A DNA stretch of 64,000 nt, from positions 1 to 64,000 of the forward strand of contig CALMBW010000004.1 of the NCBI GenBank assembly GCA_937863385.1, in the 5' to 3' direction. The stretch's first letter is position 1. Each line of letters begins with the position of its first letter. A program made the translations under genes and the position numbers. This stretch comes from an uncultured Actinomycetes bacterium. Its GTDB lineage: Bacteria; Actinomycetota; CADDZG01; WHSQ01. Of this stretch, positions 56,668 through 64,000 are shown piece by piece. The notes beneath the pieces are model-generated. The model was not told the origin of the DNA, did no database searches, and saw only the letters and a program-made list of their open reading frames with translations.

Positions 56668-57692
56668 CACAGCCCTTCTCGTGGCCTGCGACGCTATCGA
56701 CCCTGCTCTCGGGGGGCTCCTTGGATGAGCAGACGAGTGCCGGCGCGATGGCCGAGATCATGGAGGGCGCGGCGACCCCCGCTCAGATCGCCGGCTTCGT
56801 GGTCGCGCTGCGGGCGAAAGGCGAAACGACGGATGAGCTCGTAGGTCTCGTCAAGAAGATGCGCGAGTTCGCGCAGCGCGTTGAGGCTGGACCTGATGTC
56901 CTTGATACCTGTGGGACCGGCGGCGACCGGTCGGGGACCTTCAACGTTTCGACCGCAGCGGCGATCGTGTGCGCCGGCGCTGGTGTCAAGGTCGCCAAGC
57001 ATGGCAACCGCGCGGCGTCTTCCCGGGCGGGGTCTGCGGACGTGCTCGAGGCACTGGGCATCAAGATCGATCTGGATCCTCTGGCCGTCGAGCACTGCAT
57101 CGCCCAGGCCGGCATCGGCTTCTGTTTCGCGCCCGTGTTCCATCCGGCCATGCGACACACGGCCGTTCCTCGGAGGGAACTCGGCATCGCGACGATCTTC
57201 AACTTCCTCGGCCCCCTCACGAACCCGGCGGGGGCCAGATACCAGGCTCTTGGTGTCTCGGATCCGAAGATGCTCGACCGCATGGTTGAGACGCTGGCGC
57301 GACTCGGTTCGGTACACGTGGTTGGTTTCCATGGGCATGGCGGCCTCGACGAGTTATCGACCTCAGGTCCTTCGCGCGTCGTGGAGCTACGCGATTCAAA
57401 GACCACGACGTGGACGCTTGATCCCGCCGACTTCGATCTGCCCCCTGCGGGACCGGGTGACATCGCCGGCGGGGATGCACACGAGAATGCGCGTTTGCTG
57501 CGCGAGGTGCTTGACGGACAACATGGCCCTCGCCGCGACATCGTCTTGCTCAATGCGGCGGCGGGATTGCTCGCCGCCGGCAGGCATCATGAGATGGGAC
57601 GCTGCTTCGAGATGGCTGCCCAAGCCATAGATTCCGGTGCGGCTGAAGAGACCCTTGAGCGGTGGGTCGAGGTGTCTCAAGGCCCCGTGTAG
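56664..57692 (+). CDS. trpD: Anthranilate phosphoribosyltransferase
   Basis: 342 residues. All trpD signatures: DTCGTGGDRSGTFNVST (PRPP loop), KHGNRAASSRAGSADVLEAL, FAPVFHPAMRH and FNFLGPLTNPAGA. It joins anthranilate to PRPP in tryptophan synthesis. It stands apart from other trp genes here, overlapping an M20 peptidase gene and followed 37 bases later by the CADD-like oxygenase. Confidence 0.93.
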   Translation: MTQPFSWPATLSTLLSGGSLDEQTSAGAMAEIMEGAATPAQIAGFVVALRAKGETTDELVGLVKKMREFAQRVEAGPDVLDTCGTGGDRSGTFNVSTAAAIVCAGAGVKVAKHGNRAASSRAGSADVLEALGIKIDLDPLAVEHCIAQAGIGFCFAPVFHPAMRHTAVPRRELGIATIFNFLGPLTNPAGARYQALGVSDPKMLDRMVETLARLGSVHVVGFHGHGGLDELSTSGPSRVVELRDSKTTTWTLDPADFDLPPAGPGDIAGGDAHENARLLREVLDGQHGPRRDIVLLNAAAGLLAAGRHHEMGRCFEMAAQAIDSGAAEETLERWVEVSQGPV

Positions 57693-57729
57693 GGTCGAAG
57701 CAGTACGACCCACAAGGAGAGGGAGGAAG

Positions 57730-58401
57730 ATGTTCACTGCAGCAGACATCGCCGCACGACTCGATCGTGCAACCCAGGACCGCAGGCTCCTCGACCATGA
57801 TTTCTACAAGGCGTGGACTCAAGGGGCGTTGACGGTCGACGATCTTCACACCTACTCCAAGCAGTACTTCCGCCAGGTCGAGGCATTCCCCACGTACTTG
57901 CGTGCGCTGGCCGGCAAGCTTGACGGGCAAGCGCGCGACATCGTCTTGGACAACCTGAATGACGAGGTTGCCGACGATCACGCCGGTCTGTGGCTGCAGT
58001 TCGCCGCCGCGGTGGGAGCCGATGCAGCCGAGGTAACCGGTTCGGTGCCCGAGCCGGAGACCACGCGATGCGTCAAGAGCTTCTCGGACGGGATCGACTC
58101 GAACTCTGCTGCGTATGGCCTGGGGATGATCTACGGCTACGAGTCGCAGACCCCCGCGGTTGCCAAGACGAAGGTCGAGGGACTTCGCGGCCACTACGAG
58201 ATCGACGGAGACGGTGTGACTTACTTCGAGCTGCACGGCGAACTCGATATCGAGCACACCGCAGAGCTGACCCGGGCTCTGGAGCAGGTTTGTGCGGACG
58301 AAAGCGCGCTGGCTGAAGCCGAGGCCGGTGCAGCAGCCGGGGCGGCTGCGATCTGGGGCCTGCTCGATGGGGTAGCACGGGTTCGCAACATCACCTGCTA
58401 A
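57730..58401 (+). CDS. PqqC/TenA-fold di-metal oxygenase, CADD-like
   Basis: 223 residues, helical throughout. The metal-site pattern of the CADD subgroup is preserved: Glu79 with His84 in DEVADDHAGLW, and His169, Asp173, His176 in HGELDIEHT. YESQTPAVAKTKVEGL has the lysine (146 or 148) corresponding to the reactive Lys of Chlamydia CADD, and Tyr26 lies where its cleaved Tyr sits. CADD makes para-aminobenzoate by a self-sacrificing oxidation. The spacing between Glu79 and His84 is two residues shorter than typical, so the function needs checking. ATG 57730 follows GGGAGGAAG. Confidence 0.8.
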   Translation: MFTAADIAARLDRATQDRRLLDHDFYKAWTQGALTVDDLHTYSKQYFRQVEAFPTYLRALAGKLDGQARDIVLDNLNDEVADDHAGLWLQFAAAVGADAAEVTGSVPEPETTRCVKSFSDGIDSNSAAYGLGMIYGYESQTPAVAKTKVEGLRGHYEIDGDGVTYFELHGELDIEHTAELTRALEQVCADESALAEAEAGAAAGAAAIWGLLDGVARVRNITC

Positions 58402-58417
58402 GGGCCCGGTTGCGGCG

Positions 58418-60055
58418 CTAACTCCGCATCGAGAATCGATCACTGGGCGCTGCTGATATCGGCAGCGCCCAGGCGCGTTCGGCGTGAAGCACCCGTACAT
58501 CTTCTGAGGTTCGCTTCAGCCACGACGACAAGACCCGCGCCTCGCGCTGTTGCGCGTCGGTGAGGAATCTCGATCGCAGCGGTTCTGGAGCCGCGGCGAT
58601 GACACGACGAACGGCGTCTCGTTCCGAACCTGGTGCTCCAGGCGGCGCTTCGGGCACGAGATCGATCGCGCAGACCAAGCGACCCTCACGGATCAGAACG
58701 GCACGTCTCCCGATGGCAAGGACGACATCACCAGCATCCCGAACGGCCACAGCTTCCATGCTTCGGAAAAGGGATGATTCGAGCAGGGCTCCACGCTCTC
58801 GAACCTCGGCCGCCTCCTCGAAGCGCTCGCTCGCGGCCAAGCGAGTCATGCGCTCTCCCACTGCTCGCAGAGCTGGTTGAGCATCTCCGGCGATGGCCGC
58901 TGCGATGACTCGCAGTTCCTCGCGTTGTCCGTCGGGCCCCGCACACGTGCCCAGGTCGGAGTACGGGCAGTTGGCGCAGCGCCGGGGCTCGTTACATCGG
59001 TGGACGCGCGCTGCGTCCCGCAAGGCGTCGAGCAGAGCCCTGATCGTTCGCATGGAAGGGAAAGGGCCGAGGTAGACGTTCCCGTCGTTCTTCGGTACCC
59101 GAGCGGCGCCAAGTTTCGGTGAGCGCCCCGCGGTGACCTTCACGTACCAGCTGCGGCTGCGCTTCCCGGCGCGATTGTAGGGAGGCTGTTCCGTGGCGAT
59201 GGCTCGTGCCTCTGCGATCTCGGCTTCCAGCATGCTGCTGTATGTCGTCGCCTTGACGTCTTGCGTTTCGCGCAACAGATTGCGGATGCGCTTCCTGGGA
59301 TCACCGTAGAAATATGACCGGACCCGGGTCCGGATGTCTGTTGCTTTGCCGACGTAGAGGGTCTTGTTGTCGGCTCCGATGAAGCGATACACGCCGGGCT
59401 TGTGAGGAAGCGAGTCGGTGAGCCGGATCTTCGAGAAGGTGCCATCGAGACGACTGGCCGTTATGGAGCGCAGCTCCTCGAGCGTGGTGACGCCGTACCC
59501 ACTGACGCGTTCGATCAGATGATGAAGGACGTCGACGGTGGCAAGGACATCTTCGAAGGCACGGTGACTGGGACGGTGGGCGCAACGGAAGTGGGCAGCA
59601 AGTGTGGACAGCCGGTGATCGGCCACCTCCCCGGCCAAGATCTTCCGAGCGAGGGCCGCAGTATCAACCACCACGTTGTCGAGCTTCGGGTAGCTGTTTG
59701 CCGTCAGGGCCCGGTCAAGGAACCCGACGTCGAAGCGAGCGTTATGTGCCACCAAGACGGTCCCCGAGACGAATCCCAGCAGCGACGGGAGCACGGCTTC
59801 GATCGCTGGCGCGTCCCTCAGCATCGAGTCGCCGATGCCGGTCAGCATCCGGATCGACGTGGGGATAGCCCGGCCCGGCTGGACCAGGGTGTGGAAGGTT
59901 CCTGCAGGTTCTCCCCGGCAGATCCTCATGGCACCGATCTCAGTGATCGCGTCCATGTGCGAGCTCCCGGTGGTCTCGAGGTCGATGACACAGAACGTGA
60001 CACCGGCAAGCGGGGTGCCCAGTTCGGAGAAGGAGCGCTGGAGGGGAACGGTCAT
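58418..60055 (-). CDS. DEDDh exonuclease fused to GIY-YIG (UvrC-like) nuclease
   Basis: 545 residues. N-terminal DnaQ-like exonuclease: VIDLETTG (Asp and Glu), AHNARFDVGFL (Asp), HRAFEDVLAT (His and Asp). Then a UvrC-type GIY-YIG domain (GVYRFIGADNKTLYVGKA, RVRSYF), a cysteine pair NCPY with CAGPDG, and a helical end. The UvrC RNase H-like and helix-hairpin-helix parts are missing. Such fusions are common in actinobacteria and are thought to act in DNA repair. ATG 60055 chosen; the longer frame to 60091 adds a leader without family similarity. Confidence 0.9.
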   Translation of the reverse strand: MTVPLQRSFSELGTPLAGVTFCVIDLETTGSSHMDAITEIGAMRICRGEPAGTFHTLVQPGRAIPTSIRMLTGIGDSMLRDAPAIEAVLPSLLGFVSGTVLVAHNARFDVGFLDRALTANSYPKLDNVVVDTAALARKILAGEVADHRLSTLAAHFRCAHRPSHRAFEDVLATVDVLHHLIERVSGYGVTTLEELRSITASRLDGTFSKIRLTDSLPHKPGVYRFIGADNKTLYVGKATDIRTRVRSYFYGDPRKRIRNLLRETQDVKATTYSSMLEAEIAEARAIATEQPPYNRAGKRSRSWYVKVTAGRSPKLGAARVPKNDGNVYLGPFPSMRTIRALLDALRDAARVHRCNEPRRCANCPYSDLGTCAGPDGQREELRVIAAAIAGDAQPALRAVGERMTRLAASERFEEAAEVRERGALLESSLFRSMEAVAVRDAGDVVLAIGRRAVLIREGRLVCAIDLVPEAPPGAPGSERDAVRRVIAAAPEPLRSRFLTDAQQREARVLSSWLKRTSEDVRVLHAERAWALPISAAPSDRFSMRS

Positions 60056-60167
60056 CCCGACAAGATAGCGAACAGATGTTCGATAAAGCAATGACCCCCA
60101 CCGGCCCGGCTATCGTGAGACGCCCGGCGGATGCCGAGCCAGACACGCGAATAACGATGGAGAAGCC

Positions 60168-60404
60168 ATGAGCTATCGCTGTGACGCTTGCGGTAACAAG
60201 ACCCGCTTCGACGTATACGAGACCAAGAAGGTGCGAGCGTTCCATCACTTCACCCTTGCGGGTGATGACACGGTCGAGGAAGAAGAAGTCTTCGCCAGCG
60301 AGATAGAGAAGATCGTTTGCCGCTGGTGTGGCGCAACCGACGTATCGGCCGGCGACGGGCCCGATACCGGAGTCACCGATCCCGCTTCGAGCGAGGCGCG
60401 GTGA
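60168..60404 (+). CDS. Small zinc-ribbon protein, 78 aa
   Basis: Two CxxC pairs (CDACGNKT near the N-terminus, CRWCGATD near residue 51) should bind one zinc. Between them is an acidic stretch (DDTVEEEEV). The end is unstructured. It may be a nucleic-acid or partner-protein adaptor. GTGA overlap with the CoA-transferase gene and a GGAGAA ribosome site before the ATG. Confidence 0.78.
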   Translation: MSYRCDACGNKTRFDVYETKKVRAFHHFTLAGDDTVEEEEVFASEIEKIVCRWCGATDVSAGDGPDTGVTDPASSEAR

Positions 60405-61594
60405 ACCCCGGCAGATCAGATGGGCCTTTGGCCGGCGTCAAGGTCCTCGATCTGACTCGGCTGCTGCCCGGTGGCTATGCCACTTTATTGATGGCCGACC
60501 TCGGAGCCGACGTCGTCAAGCTCGAGGAACCCGGCAAGGGGGATTACATCCGCTGGACGCCGCCCATCGTCGGGGACCTATCCGCTGCACACATCGCTCT
60601 GAATCGCAACAAACGCTCGATCACCCTTAACCTCAAGTCCGAGCGGGGGCGCGCGTTGCTGCTTGAGCTGGCAGGTTCGTTCGACGTGCTTGTCGAATCC
60701 TTCCGGCCGGGAGTCATGGACCGCCTCGGGGTCGGCTACGAAGCCCTTAGTGCTAGGCATCCGCGACTGATCTACGCAGCGATCAGCGGCTACGGCCAAG
60801 ACGGGCCGCGCTCACGCGTGGCAGGGCACGACAACAACTACATCGGCTACGCGGGCGTGCTTTCGATAGTCGGCGCGGAAGGGGACCGTCCGGTGTTACC
60901 GGGCGTGCAGGTCGGCGACATGGCTGGTGGTGGGATGAGTGCGGTCATCGCGATCCTTGCTGCGCTGTTCCGTCGATCGATAACCGGCCGCGGCGACCTG
61001 TGTGACATCTCGATGATGGACGGCGCGATGTCGTGGTTGTCGATCCACGCCGGTGAGTTCGTTGCTACCTCCGAAGTGCCACAACGCGAGCTGATGCACC
61101 TGTCGGGACGCTTCCCCTGTTACCGGGTCTATCCGGCGGCGGACGGCTACCTGACCGTAGGGGCACTAGAGCCGCAGTTCTGGACCAGGTTGACGGCAAA
61201 GCTCGAACGAGATGATCTTGTCGATGAGGCGTTCGCCATGGGGGACCGCCGCGATGAGGTCATCTCGATCCTCGAAGGCATCTTCATGACCAAGACCCGT
61301 GCCGAGTGGATGACGTTCTTCGGAGACGACGACGTTTGCGTCGGCCCGGTCAACGACTTCGCCGAAGCGTTCAAGGACCCGCAGGCGATCGCCAGGGAGA
61401 TGGTGTTCGAAACCGAGATCGACGGTGTCGGTCCGTGGCGGCACATCGGCAATCCCATCAAGGTGACCGGAGCGCCGGGCAGGGTGGACCGTCTTCCTCC
61501 ACCGCGGCTGGGTGAGCACACCGTTGAAGTGCTCTCTGCAGCAGGGGTCTCCGATGCCGACCTGGAGGCTTTTCGCAGCGAAGGGGTCATCTGA
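60401..61594 (+). CDS. CaiB/BaiF-family (class III) CoA-transferase
   Basis: 397 residues. LDLTRLLPGGYATLLMADLG, the catalytic Asp in VQVGDMAGGGM and the GRGDLCDISMMDGAM segment define the family. It moves CoA between carboxylic acids, or racemises alpha-methyl acyl-CoAs. The substrate is unknown and no other acyl-CoA gene is adjacent. GTG 60401 overlaps the preceding zinc-ribbon stop. Confidence 0.9.
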   Translation: MNPGRSDGPLAGVKVLDLTRLLPGGYATLLMADLGADVVKLEEPGKGDYIRWTPPIVGDLSAAHIALNRNKRSITLNLKSERGRALLLELAGSFDVLVESFRPGVMDRLGVGYEALSARHPRLIYAAISGYGQDGPRSRVAGHDNNYIGYAGVLSIVGAEGDRPVLPGVQVGDMAGGGMSAVIAILAALFRRSITGRGDLCDISMMDGAMSWLSIHAGEFVATSEVPQRELMHLSGRFPCYRVYPAADGYLTVGALEPQFWTRLTAKLERDDLVDEAFAMGDRRDEVISILEGIFMTKTRAEWMTFFGDDDVCVGPVNDFAEAFKDPQAIAREMVFETEIDGVGPWRHIGNPIKVTGAPGRVDRLPPPRLGEHTVEVLSAAGVSDADLEAFRSEGVI

Positions 61595-62794
61595 GTGATC
61601 CCGTTGCCGGAGGACGTTGCGCTAGCCCTGATGCGGGGACTGGGCGCCTACCTTCGGGCGACTCCACCTCAGGAGCTGCCGGCGAACGTGCGCAGGTTCA
61701 AAGGTTTCAGGGGATCGGCTTTGGCCAAGCACCGCGATGTGATCCTGGCGCTTCTCGACGACGAGACCGACCGGTCACTGATCGCGCAGTGGATCAAAGA
61801 AGGAAAGCCTCCGGTGGAAAAACCGGATCTCGAGCTGTTGACGATCGCCGTGGAGCGCCTCGAAGGCTGGGAACAAGCGCTCCTGTCGCGCTCCACCCGG
61901 GTGGAAGCACCCGCGACGTCTGCGGCCGAACCCGAGCGTGCCCGCGCAACGCTCGAGCGCGAGAAGGAGAAGGTTCGCCGGGTCCGCGAAGACCTCAAGA
62001 AAGCCCGAGAGTCGTCCGAACGTGCGATCGCGCAGGAGCGCGCCCGGGCCGAGGCCGCTCTTGCGCGGATGGCTGAGCTTGAAAGTCGTATGAGGGCCCT
62101 GCAGGACGAGTTGGAGTCGGCGCGCGTGCTGGCGCGTACCGAGGCCGAACGGTCCCAACGCGAGATGCGACGGGCTCGTTCGGAGATCGACAAACTCAAA
62201 GAGCGCAACGCGGGCTCAACGGCTCAGCTCAAAGAGGCAAGACGAGCCTTAGAGGAAGCCAAAAAGGAGCTAGAGCGCGCCGCGGCCCCGAGAAAGAAGC
62301 GCAAGGCATCTCCGAAGCAGCGTGCGCCGGAGGGACCCCGTCCCGTGCTGCCGGTGCCCAAGGGGCGTTTCGAAGATGCTCCAGAGACACTCGACGAATG
62401 GTTGTCGGTCCCCGGAGTCCTATTGGTTATCGACGGATACAACGTCACCAAGGCCGAAGGCGGGTACGGGGACCTCGAACTCTCCAAACAGCGGGAACGC
62501 CTGGTGGACGAGAGTTCCAAGCTGGCGCGGCGCAAGGGCGTATCGGGGTACATCGTGTTCGACGGCGCTGTCGTGGATCCTGGGACCTATCGGGGGCCGC
62601 GCGGCCCCCTCAAGGTGGTCTTTTCGAGCGCGGACGAGATCGCCGATGATCACATCGTTGCCTTGATCGAGTCCCTGCCTGCGGTGCCCCTGGTGTTGGT
62701 AACCAACGACCGCGAGCTGCAATCCCGGGCCTCACAACACCGCGCCACCATCGCGAGGTCCACCCAACTGCTGGGTCTCTTCCGCTCCGGCTAA
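61595..62794 (+). CDS. Coiled-coil protein with C-terminal NYN (PIN-like) nuclease domain
   Basis: 399 residues. Residues about 110-245 are a continuous Arg/Glu/Ala-rich coiled coil. After a basic Lys-rich stretch, the last 130 residues are a YacP-type NYN fold: VLLVIDGYNVTKAEGG (Asp and Asn), VFDGAVVDPG, FSSADEIADDHIV and LVTNDRELQSRAS, with the acidic residues of PIN-like RNases. It probably cleaves structured RNA. GTG start abuts the previous stop. Confidence 0.85.
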   Translation: MIPLPEDVALALMRGLGAYLRATPPQELPANVRRFKGFRGSALAKHRDVILALLDDETDRSLIAQWIKEGKPPVEKPDLELLTIAVERLEGWEQALLSRSTRVEAPATSAAEPERARATLEREKEKVRRVREDLKKARESSERAIAQERARAEAALARMAELESRMRALQDELESARVLARTEAERSQREMRRARSEIDKLKERNAGSTAQLKEARRALEEAKKELERAAAPRKKRKASPKQRAPEGPRPVLPVPKGRFEDAPETLDEWLSVPGVLLVIDGYNVTKAEGGYGDLELSKQRERLVDESSKLARRKGVSGYIVFDGAVVDPGTYRGPRGPLKVVFSSADEIADDHIVALIESLPAVPLVLVTNDRELQSRASQHRATIARSTQLLGLFRSG

Positions 62795-62851
62795 CCCCTC
62801 AGCTACCCCCTCAAGTGTTGTTCGACGACGGCCAACGAAACAGGTACTCCC

Positions 62852-64000
62852 GTGCGTCTAGTGATCGTGAGCGGAAACAGCAGCAGGGTAGGCCCCTCAT
62901 GGGCCGGAGGCGGTGGTTCGCCTCCGCGCTGGTCTCGGTACCTGATAGCTGCCGGGTCGATTCTCCTGATCCTTTCGGCAATGTGGATCGCCTATCAGAA
63001 CCTGGCGTCTAACGACTATCCGCCGACAAGGGGTCGTCGCCATGCGGAACCCGCACCTGCACCACCCGTCTTCGACGCATGGAGAGTTAAGCCGGGCTGG
63101 ACCCAGATCGCTCCCGCCCCTGTTCCAAGAGCGAAGGGCATCGAGCTATGGACGGGGAGCGAACTGATCTTGTTCGGCGGGCAGAGCTACTCAGGAGGCC
63201 TTGCCCCCGCAGGTGGCTCGGCTTATGACCCACGAACAGATACCTGGCGAGACCTGGCTACCGGGCCGTTGGAGCCGAGGCGTGGAGAGGGTGGCGTTTG
63301 GACCGGCACGGAGATGGTCGTCTGGGGTGGCTCGGACGTGGTGCCGGGCGACGAGCAGGGTGCCACCTATTCGCCCGTGCTCGATCGGTGGCGAGTCTTG
63401 CCTGACTCGCCTCTGGAAACGCGATCACCCGTTGCGATCGTTTGGACCGGCAATGAGATCATCGTCTGGGGCGACACGGATCGCGCCGAATCATCTCGAG
63501 ATGGCGCAGCCTTCGATCCATCGACATGGAGGTGGAGGGAGATCTCGGGAGCGCCGCTCTCGCTCAATCAAGGACAGGGGGTGTGGACGGGCACCGAGAT
63601 GATCGTGTTCGGCTCGCTCCTGGACGGCAACAACAATGCGTCGCGGCGGACTGCTGAGGGGATCGCTTTCGATCCCTCCAGTGGTGAGTGGCGGATTCTT
63701 CCCGAATCCCGCCTGTCGCCACAGGCCTCTTACGCAGTATGGAACGGTAAGGAGATGATCGCCTGGGACTACGGGGCGGTCGCACGGGCTTATGACCCTT
63801 CCGCAGACACCTGGAGGTCGCTGCCGCCGATGCCGTTCGATAGCTCGGAGTGCTATCCGACTAGCGCTGCAGGTGATCGAGTGATGCTCGCAATGTTCTG
63901 TGGTTCGGCGGCGACTTATGACTACGAGCGCAACGACTGGATCCGGGTAGACCCGCCGACCGTGGAGGTGGCGCAACCGGTTGCCGCTCAAGGCGTGTTC
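62852..64000 (+). CDS. Membrane-anchored kelch-like propeller protein (partial)
   Basis: The frame runs off the right edge, so at least 383 residues are present. GTG 62852 has AGGT a few bases upstream. A membrane helix (LIAAGSILLILSAMWIAY) sits near residues 31-48, followed by a short linker. The exterior has about six kelch-type blades: ELWTGSELILFGGQS, VWTGTEMVVWGG, VWTGNEIIVWGD, VWTGTEMIVFGS and YDPSADTWRSL. Likely an extracytoplasmic binding or scaffold protein of unknown role. Confidence 0.8.
   Translation, partial: MRLVIVSGNSSRVGPSWAGGGGSPPRWSRYLIAAGSILLILSAMWIAYQNLASNDYPPTRGRRHAEPAPAPPVFDAWRVKPGWTQIAPAPVPRAKGIELWTGSELILFGGQSYSGGLAPAGGSAYDPRTDTWRDLATGPLEPRRGEGGVWTGTEMVVWGGSDVVPGDEQGATYSPVLDRWRVLPDSPLETRSPVAIVWTGNEIIVWGDTDRAESSRDGAAFDPSTWRWREISGAPLSLNQGQGVWTGTEMIVFGSLLDGNNNASRRTAEGIAFDPSSGEWRILPESRLSPQASYAVWNGKEMIAWDYGAVARAYDPSADTWRSLPPMPFDSSECYPTSAAGDRVMLAMFCGSAATYDYERNDWIRVDPPTVEVAQPVAAQGVF

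Noticed and set aside
59402-60094. 230-codon plus-strand open frame
   Set aside because: It is the antisense of the DEDDh/GIY-YIG gene, whose catalytic motifs are all conserved; the plus-strand translation has no recognisable features.

Overview
The window looks like chromosomal DNA from a high-GC actinobacterium, probably a lineage distant from the cultured model genera. Supporting signs are the GlgE-type alpha-glucan pathway, a zinc-ribbon/RNase HI gene pair, a DEDDh exonuclease fused to a GIY-YIG nuclease, a type A RNase P RNA, a PucR regulator, frequent GTG/TTG starts and many 1-16 nt gene overlaps. I see no rRNA, tRNA, CRISPR array or insertion sequence. The exact taxon cannot be fixed from the sequence alone.

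Layout. 1-8.7 kb: end of an unknown gene, then leftward genes for a CoxE-like VWA protein, a MoxR ATPase, an MFS exporter, a 7TM-GAF-PAS receptor with a degenerate kinase motif, a MobA-like protein and an atypical SDR, followed by rightward flavin reductase and YceI genes. 8.7-14.7 kb: MarR, an MprAB-like two-component system with a likely operator, an EamA transporter, a truncated CopC-like surface protein, a PucR regulator and an 80-residue orphan. 14.8-22.3 kb: a divergent FtsH, an 893-residue beta-propeller/VWA surface protein and two paralogous secreted LVIVD-repeat proteins. 22.3-40.0 kb: a dense alpha-glucan/trehalose island (GH57, glgB, maltokinase, treS, glgE, glgP, treZ, treY, treX). 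40.1-50.3 kb: zinc ribbon, RNase HI and DUF457 genes, a cobalamin riboswitch, a nine-gene corrinoid capture/transport/assembly operon, and rnpB. 50.3-64 kb: an FAD oxidoreductase and membrane glycosyltransferase, a GAF histidine kinase, RidA, an M20 peptidase, trpD, a CADD/PqqC-like oxygenase, the exonuclease/GIY-YIG fusion, a CoA-transferase operon and a truncated kelch-like membrane protein.

The most exciting system is the cobalamin operon at 41767-49954. A B12 riboswitch precedes a secreted alpha/alpha-barrel protein and a membrane-anchored DUF4430 protein. Together these resemble the two halves of animal intrinsic factor/transcobalamin, here split over two genes. They are chained by overlaps or tiny gaps to an ECF transporter (T component, fused double ATPase, S component) and to CobU, CobT, CobS and CobC. 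The inferred logic is capture of corrinoid outside the cell, energised import, then nucleotide-loop assembly, all under B12 feedback.

The glucan island encodes trehalose to maltose to maltose-1-phosphate to alpha-glucan (TreS, maltokinase, GlgE, GlgB), glucan breakdown (GlgP, TreX) and glucan to trehalose (TreY, TreZ), so it can cycle carbon between trehalose and glycogen-like polymer in both directions.
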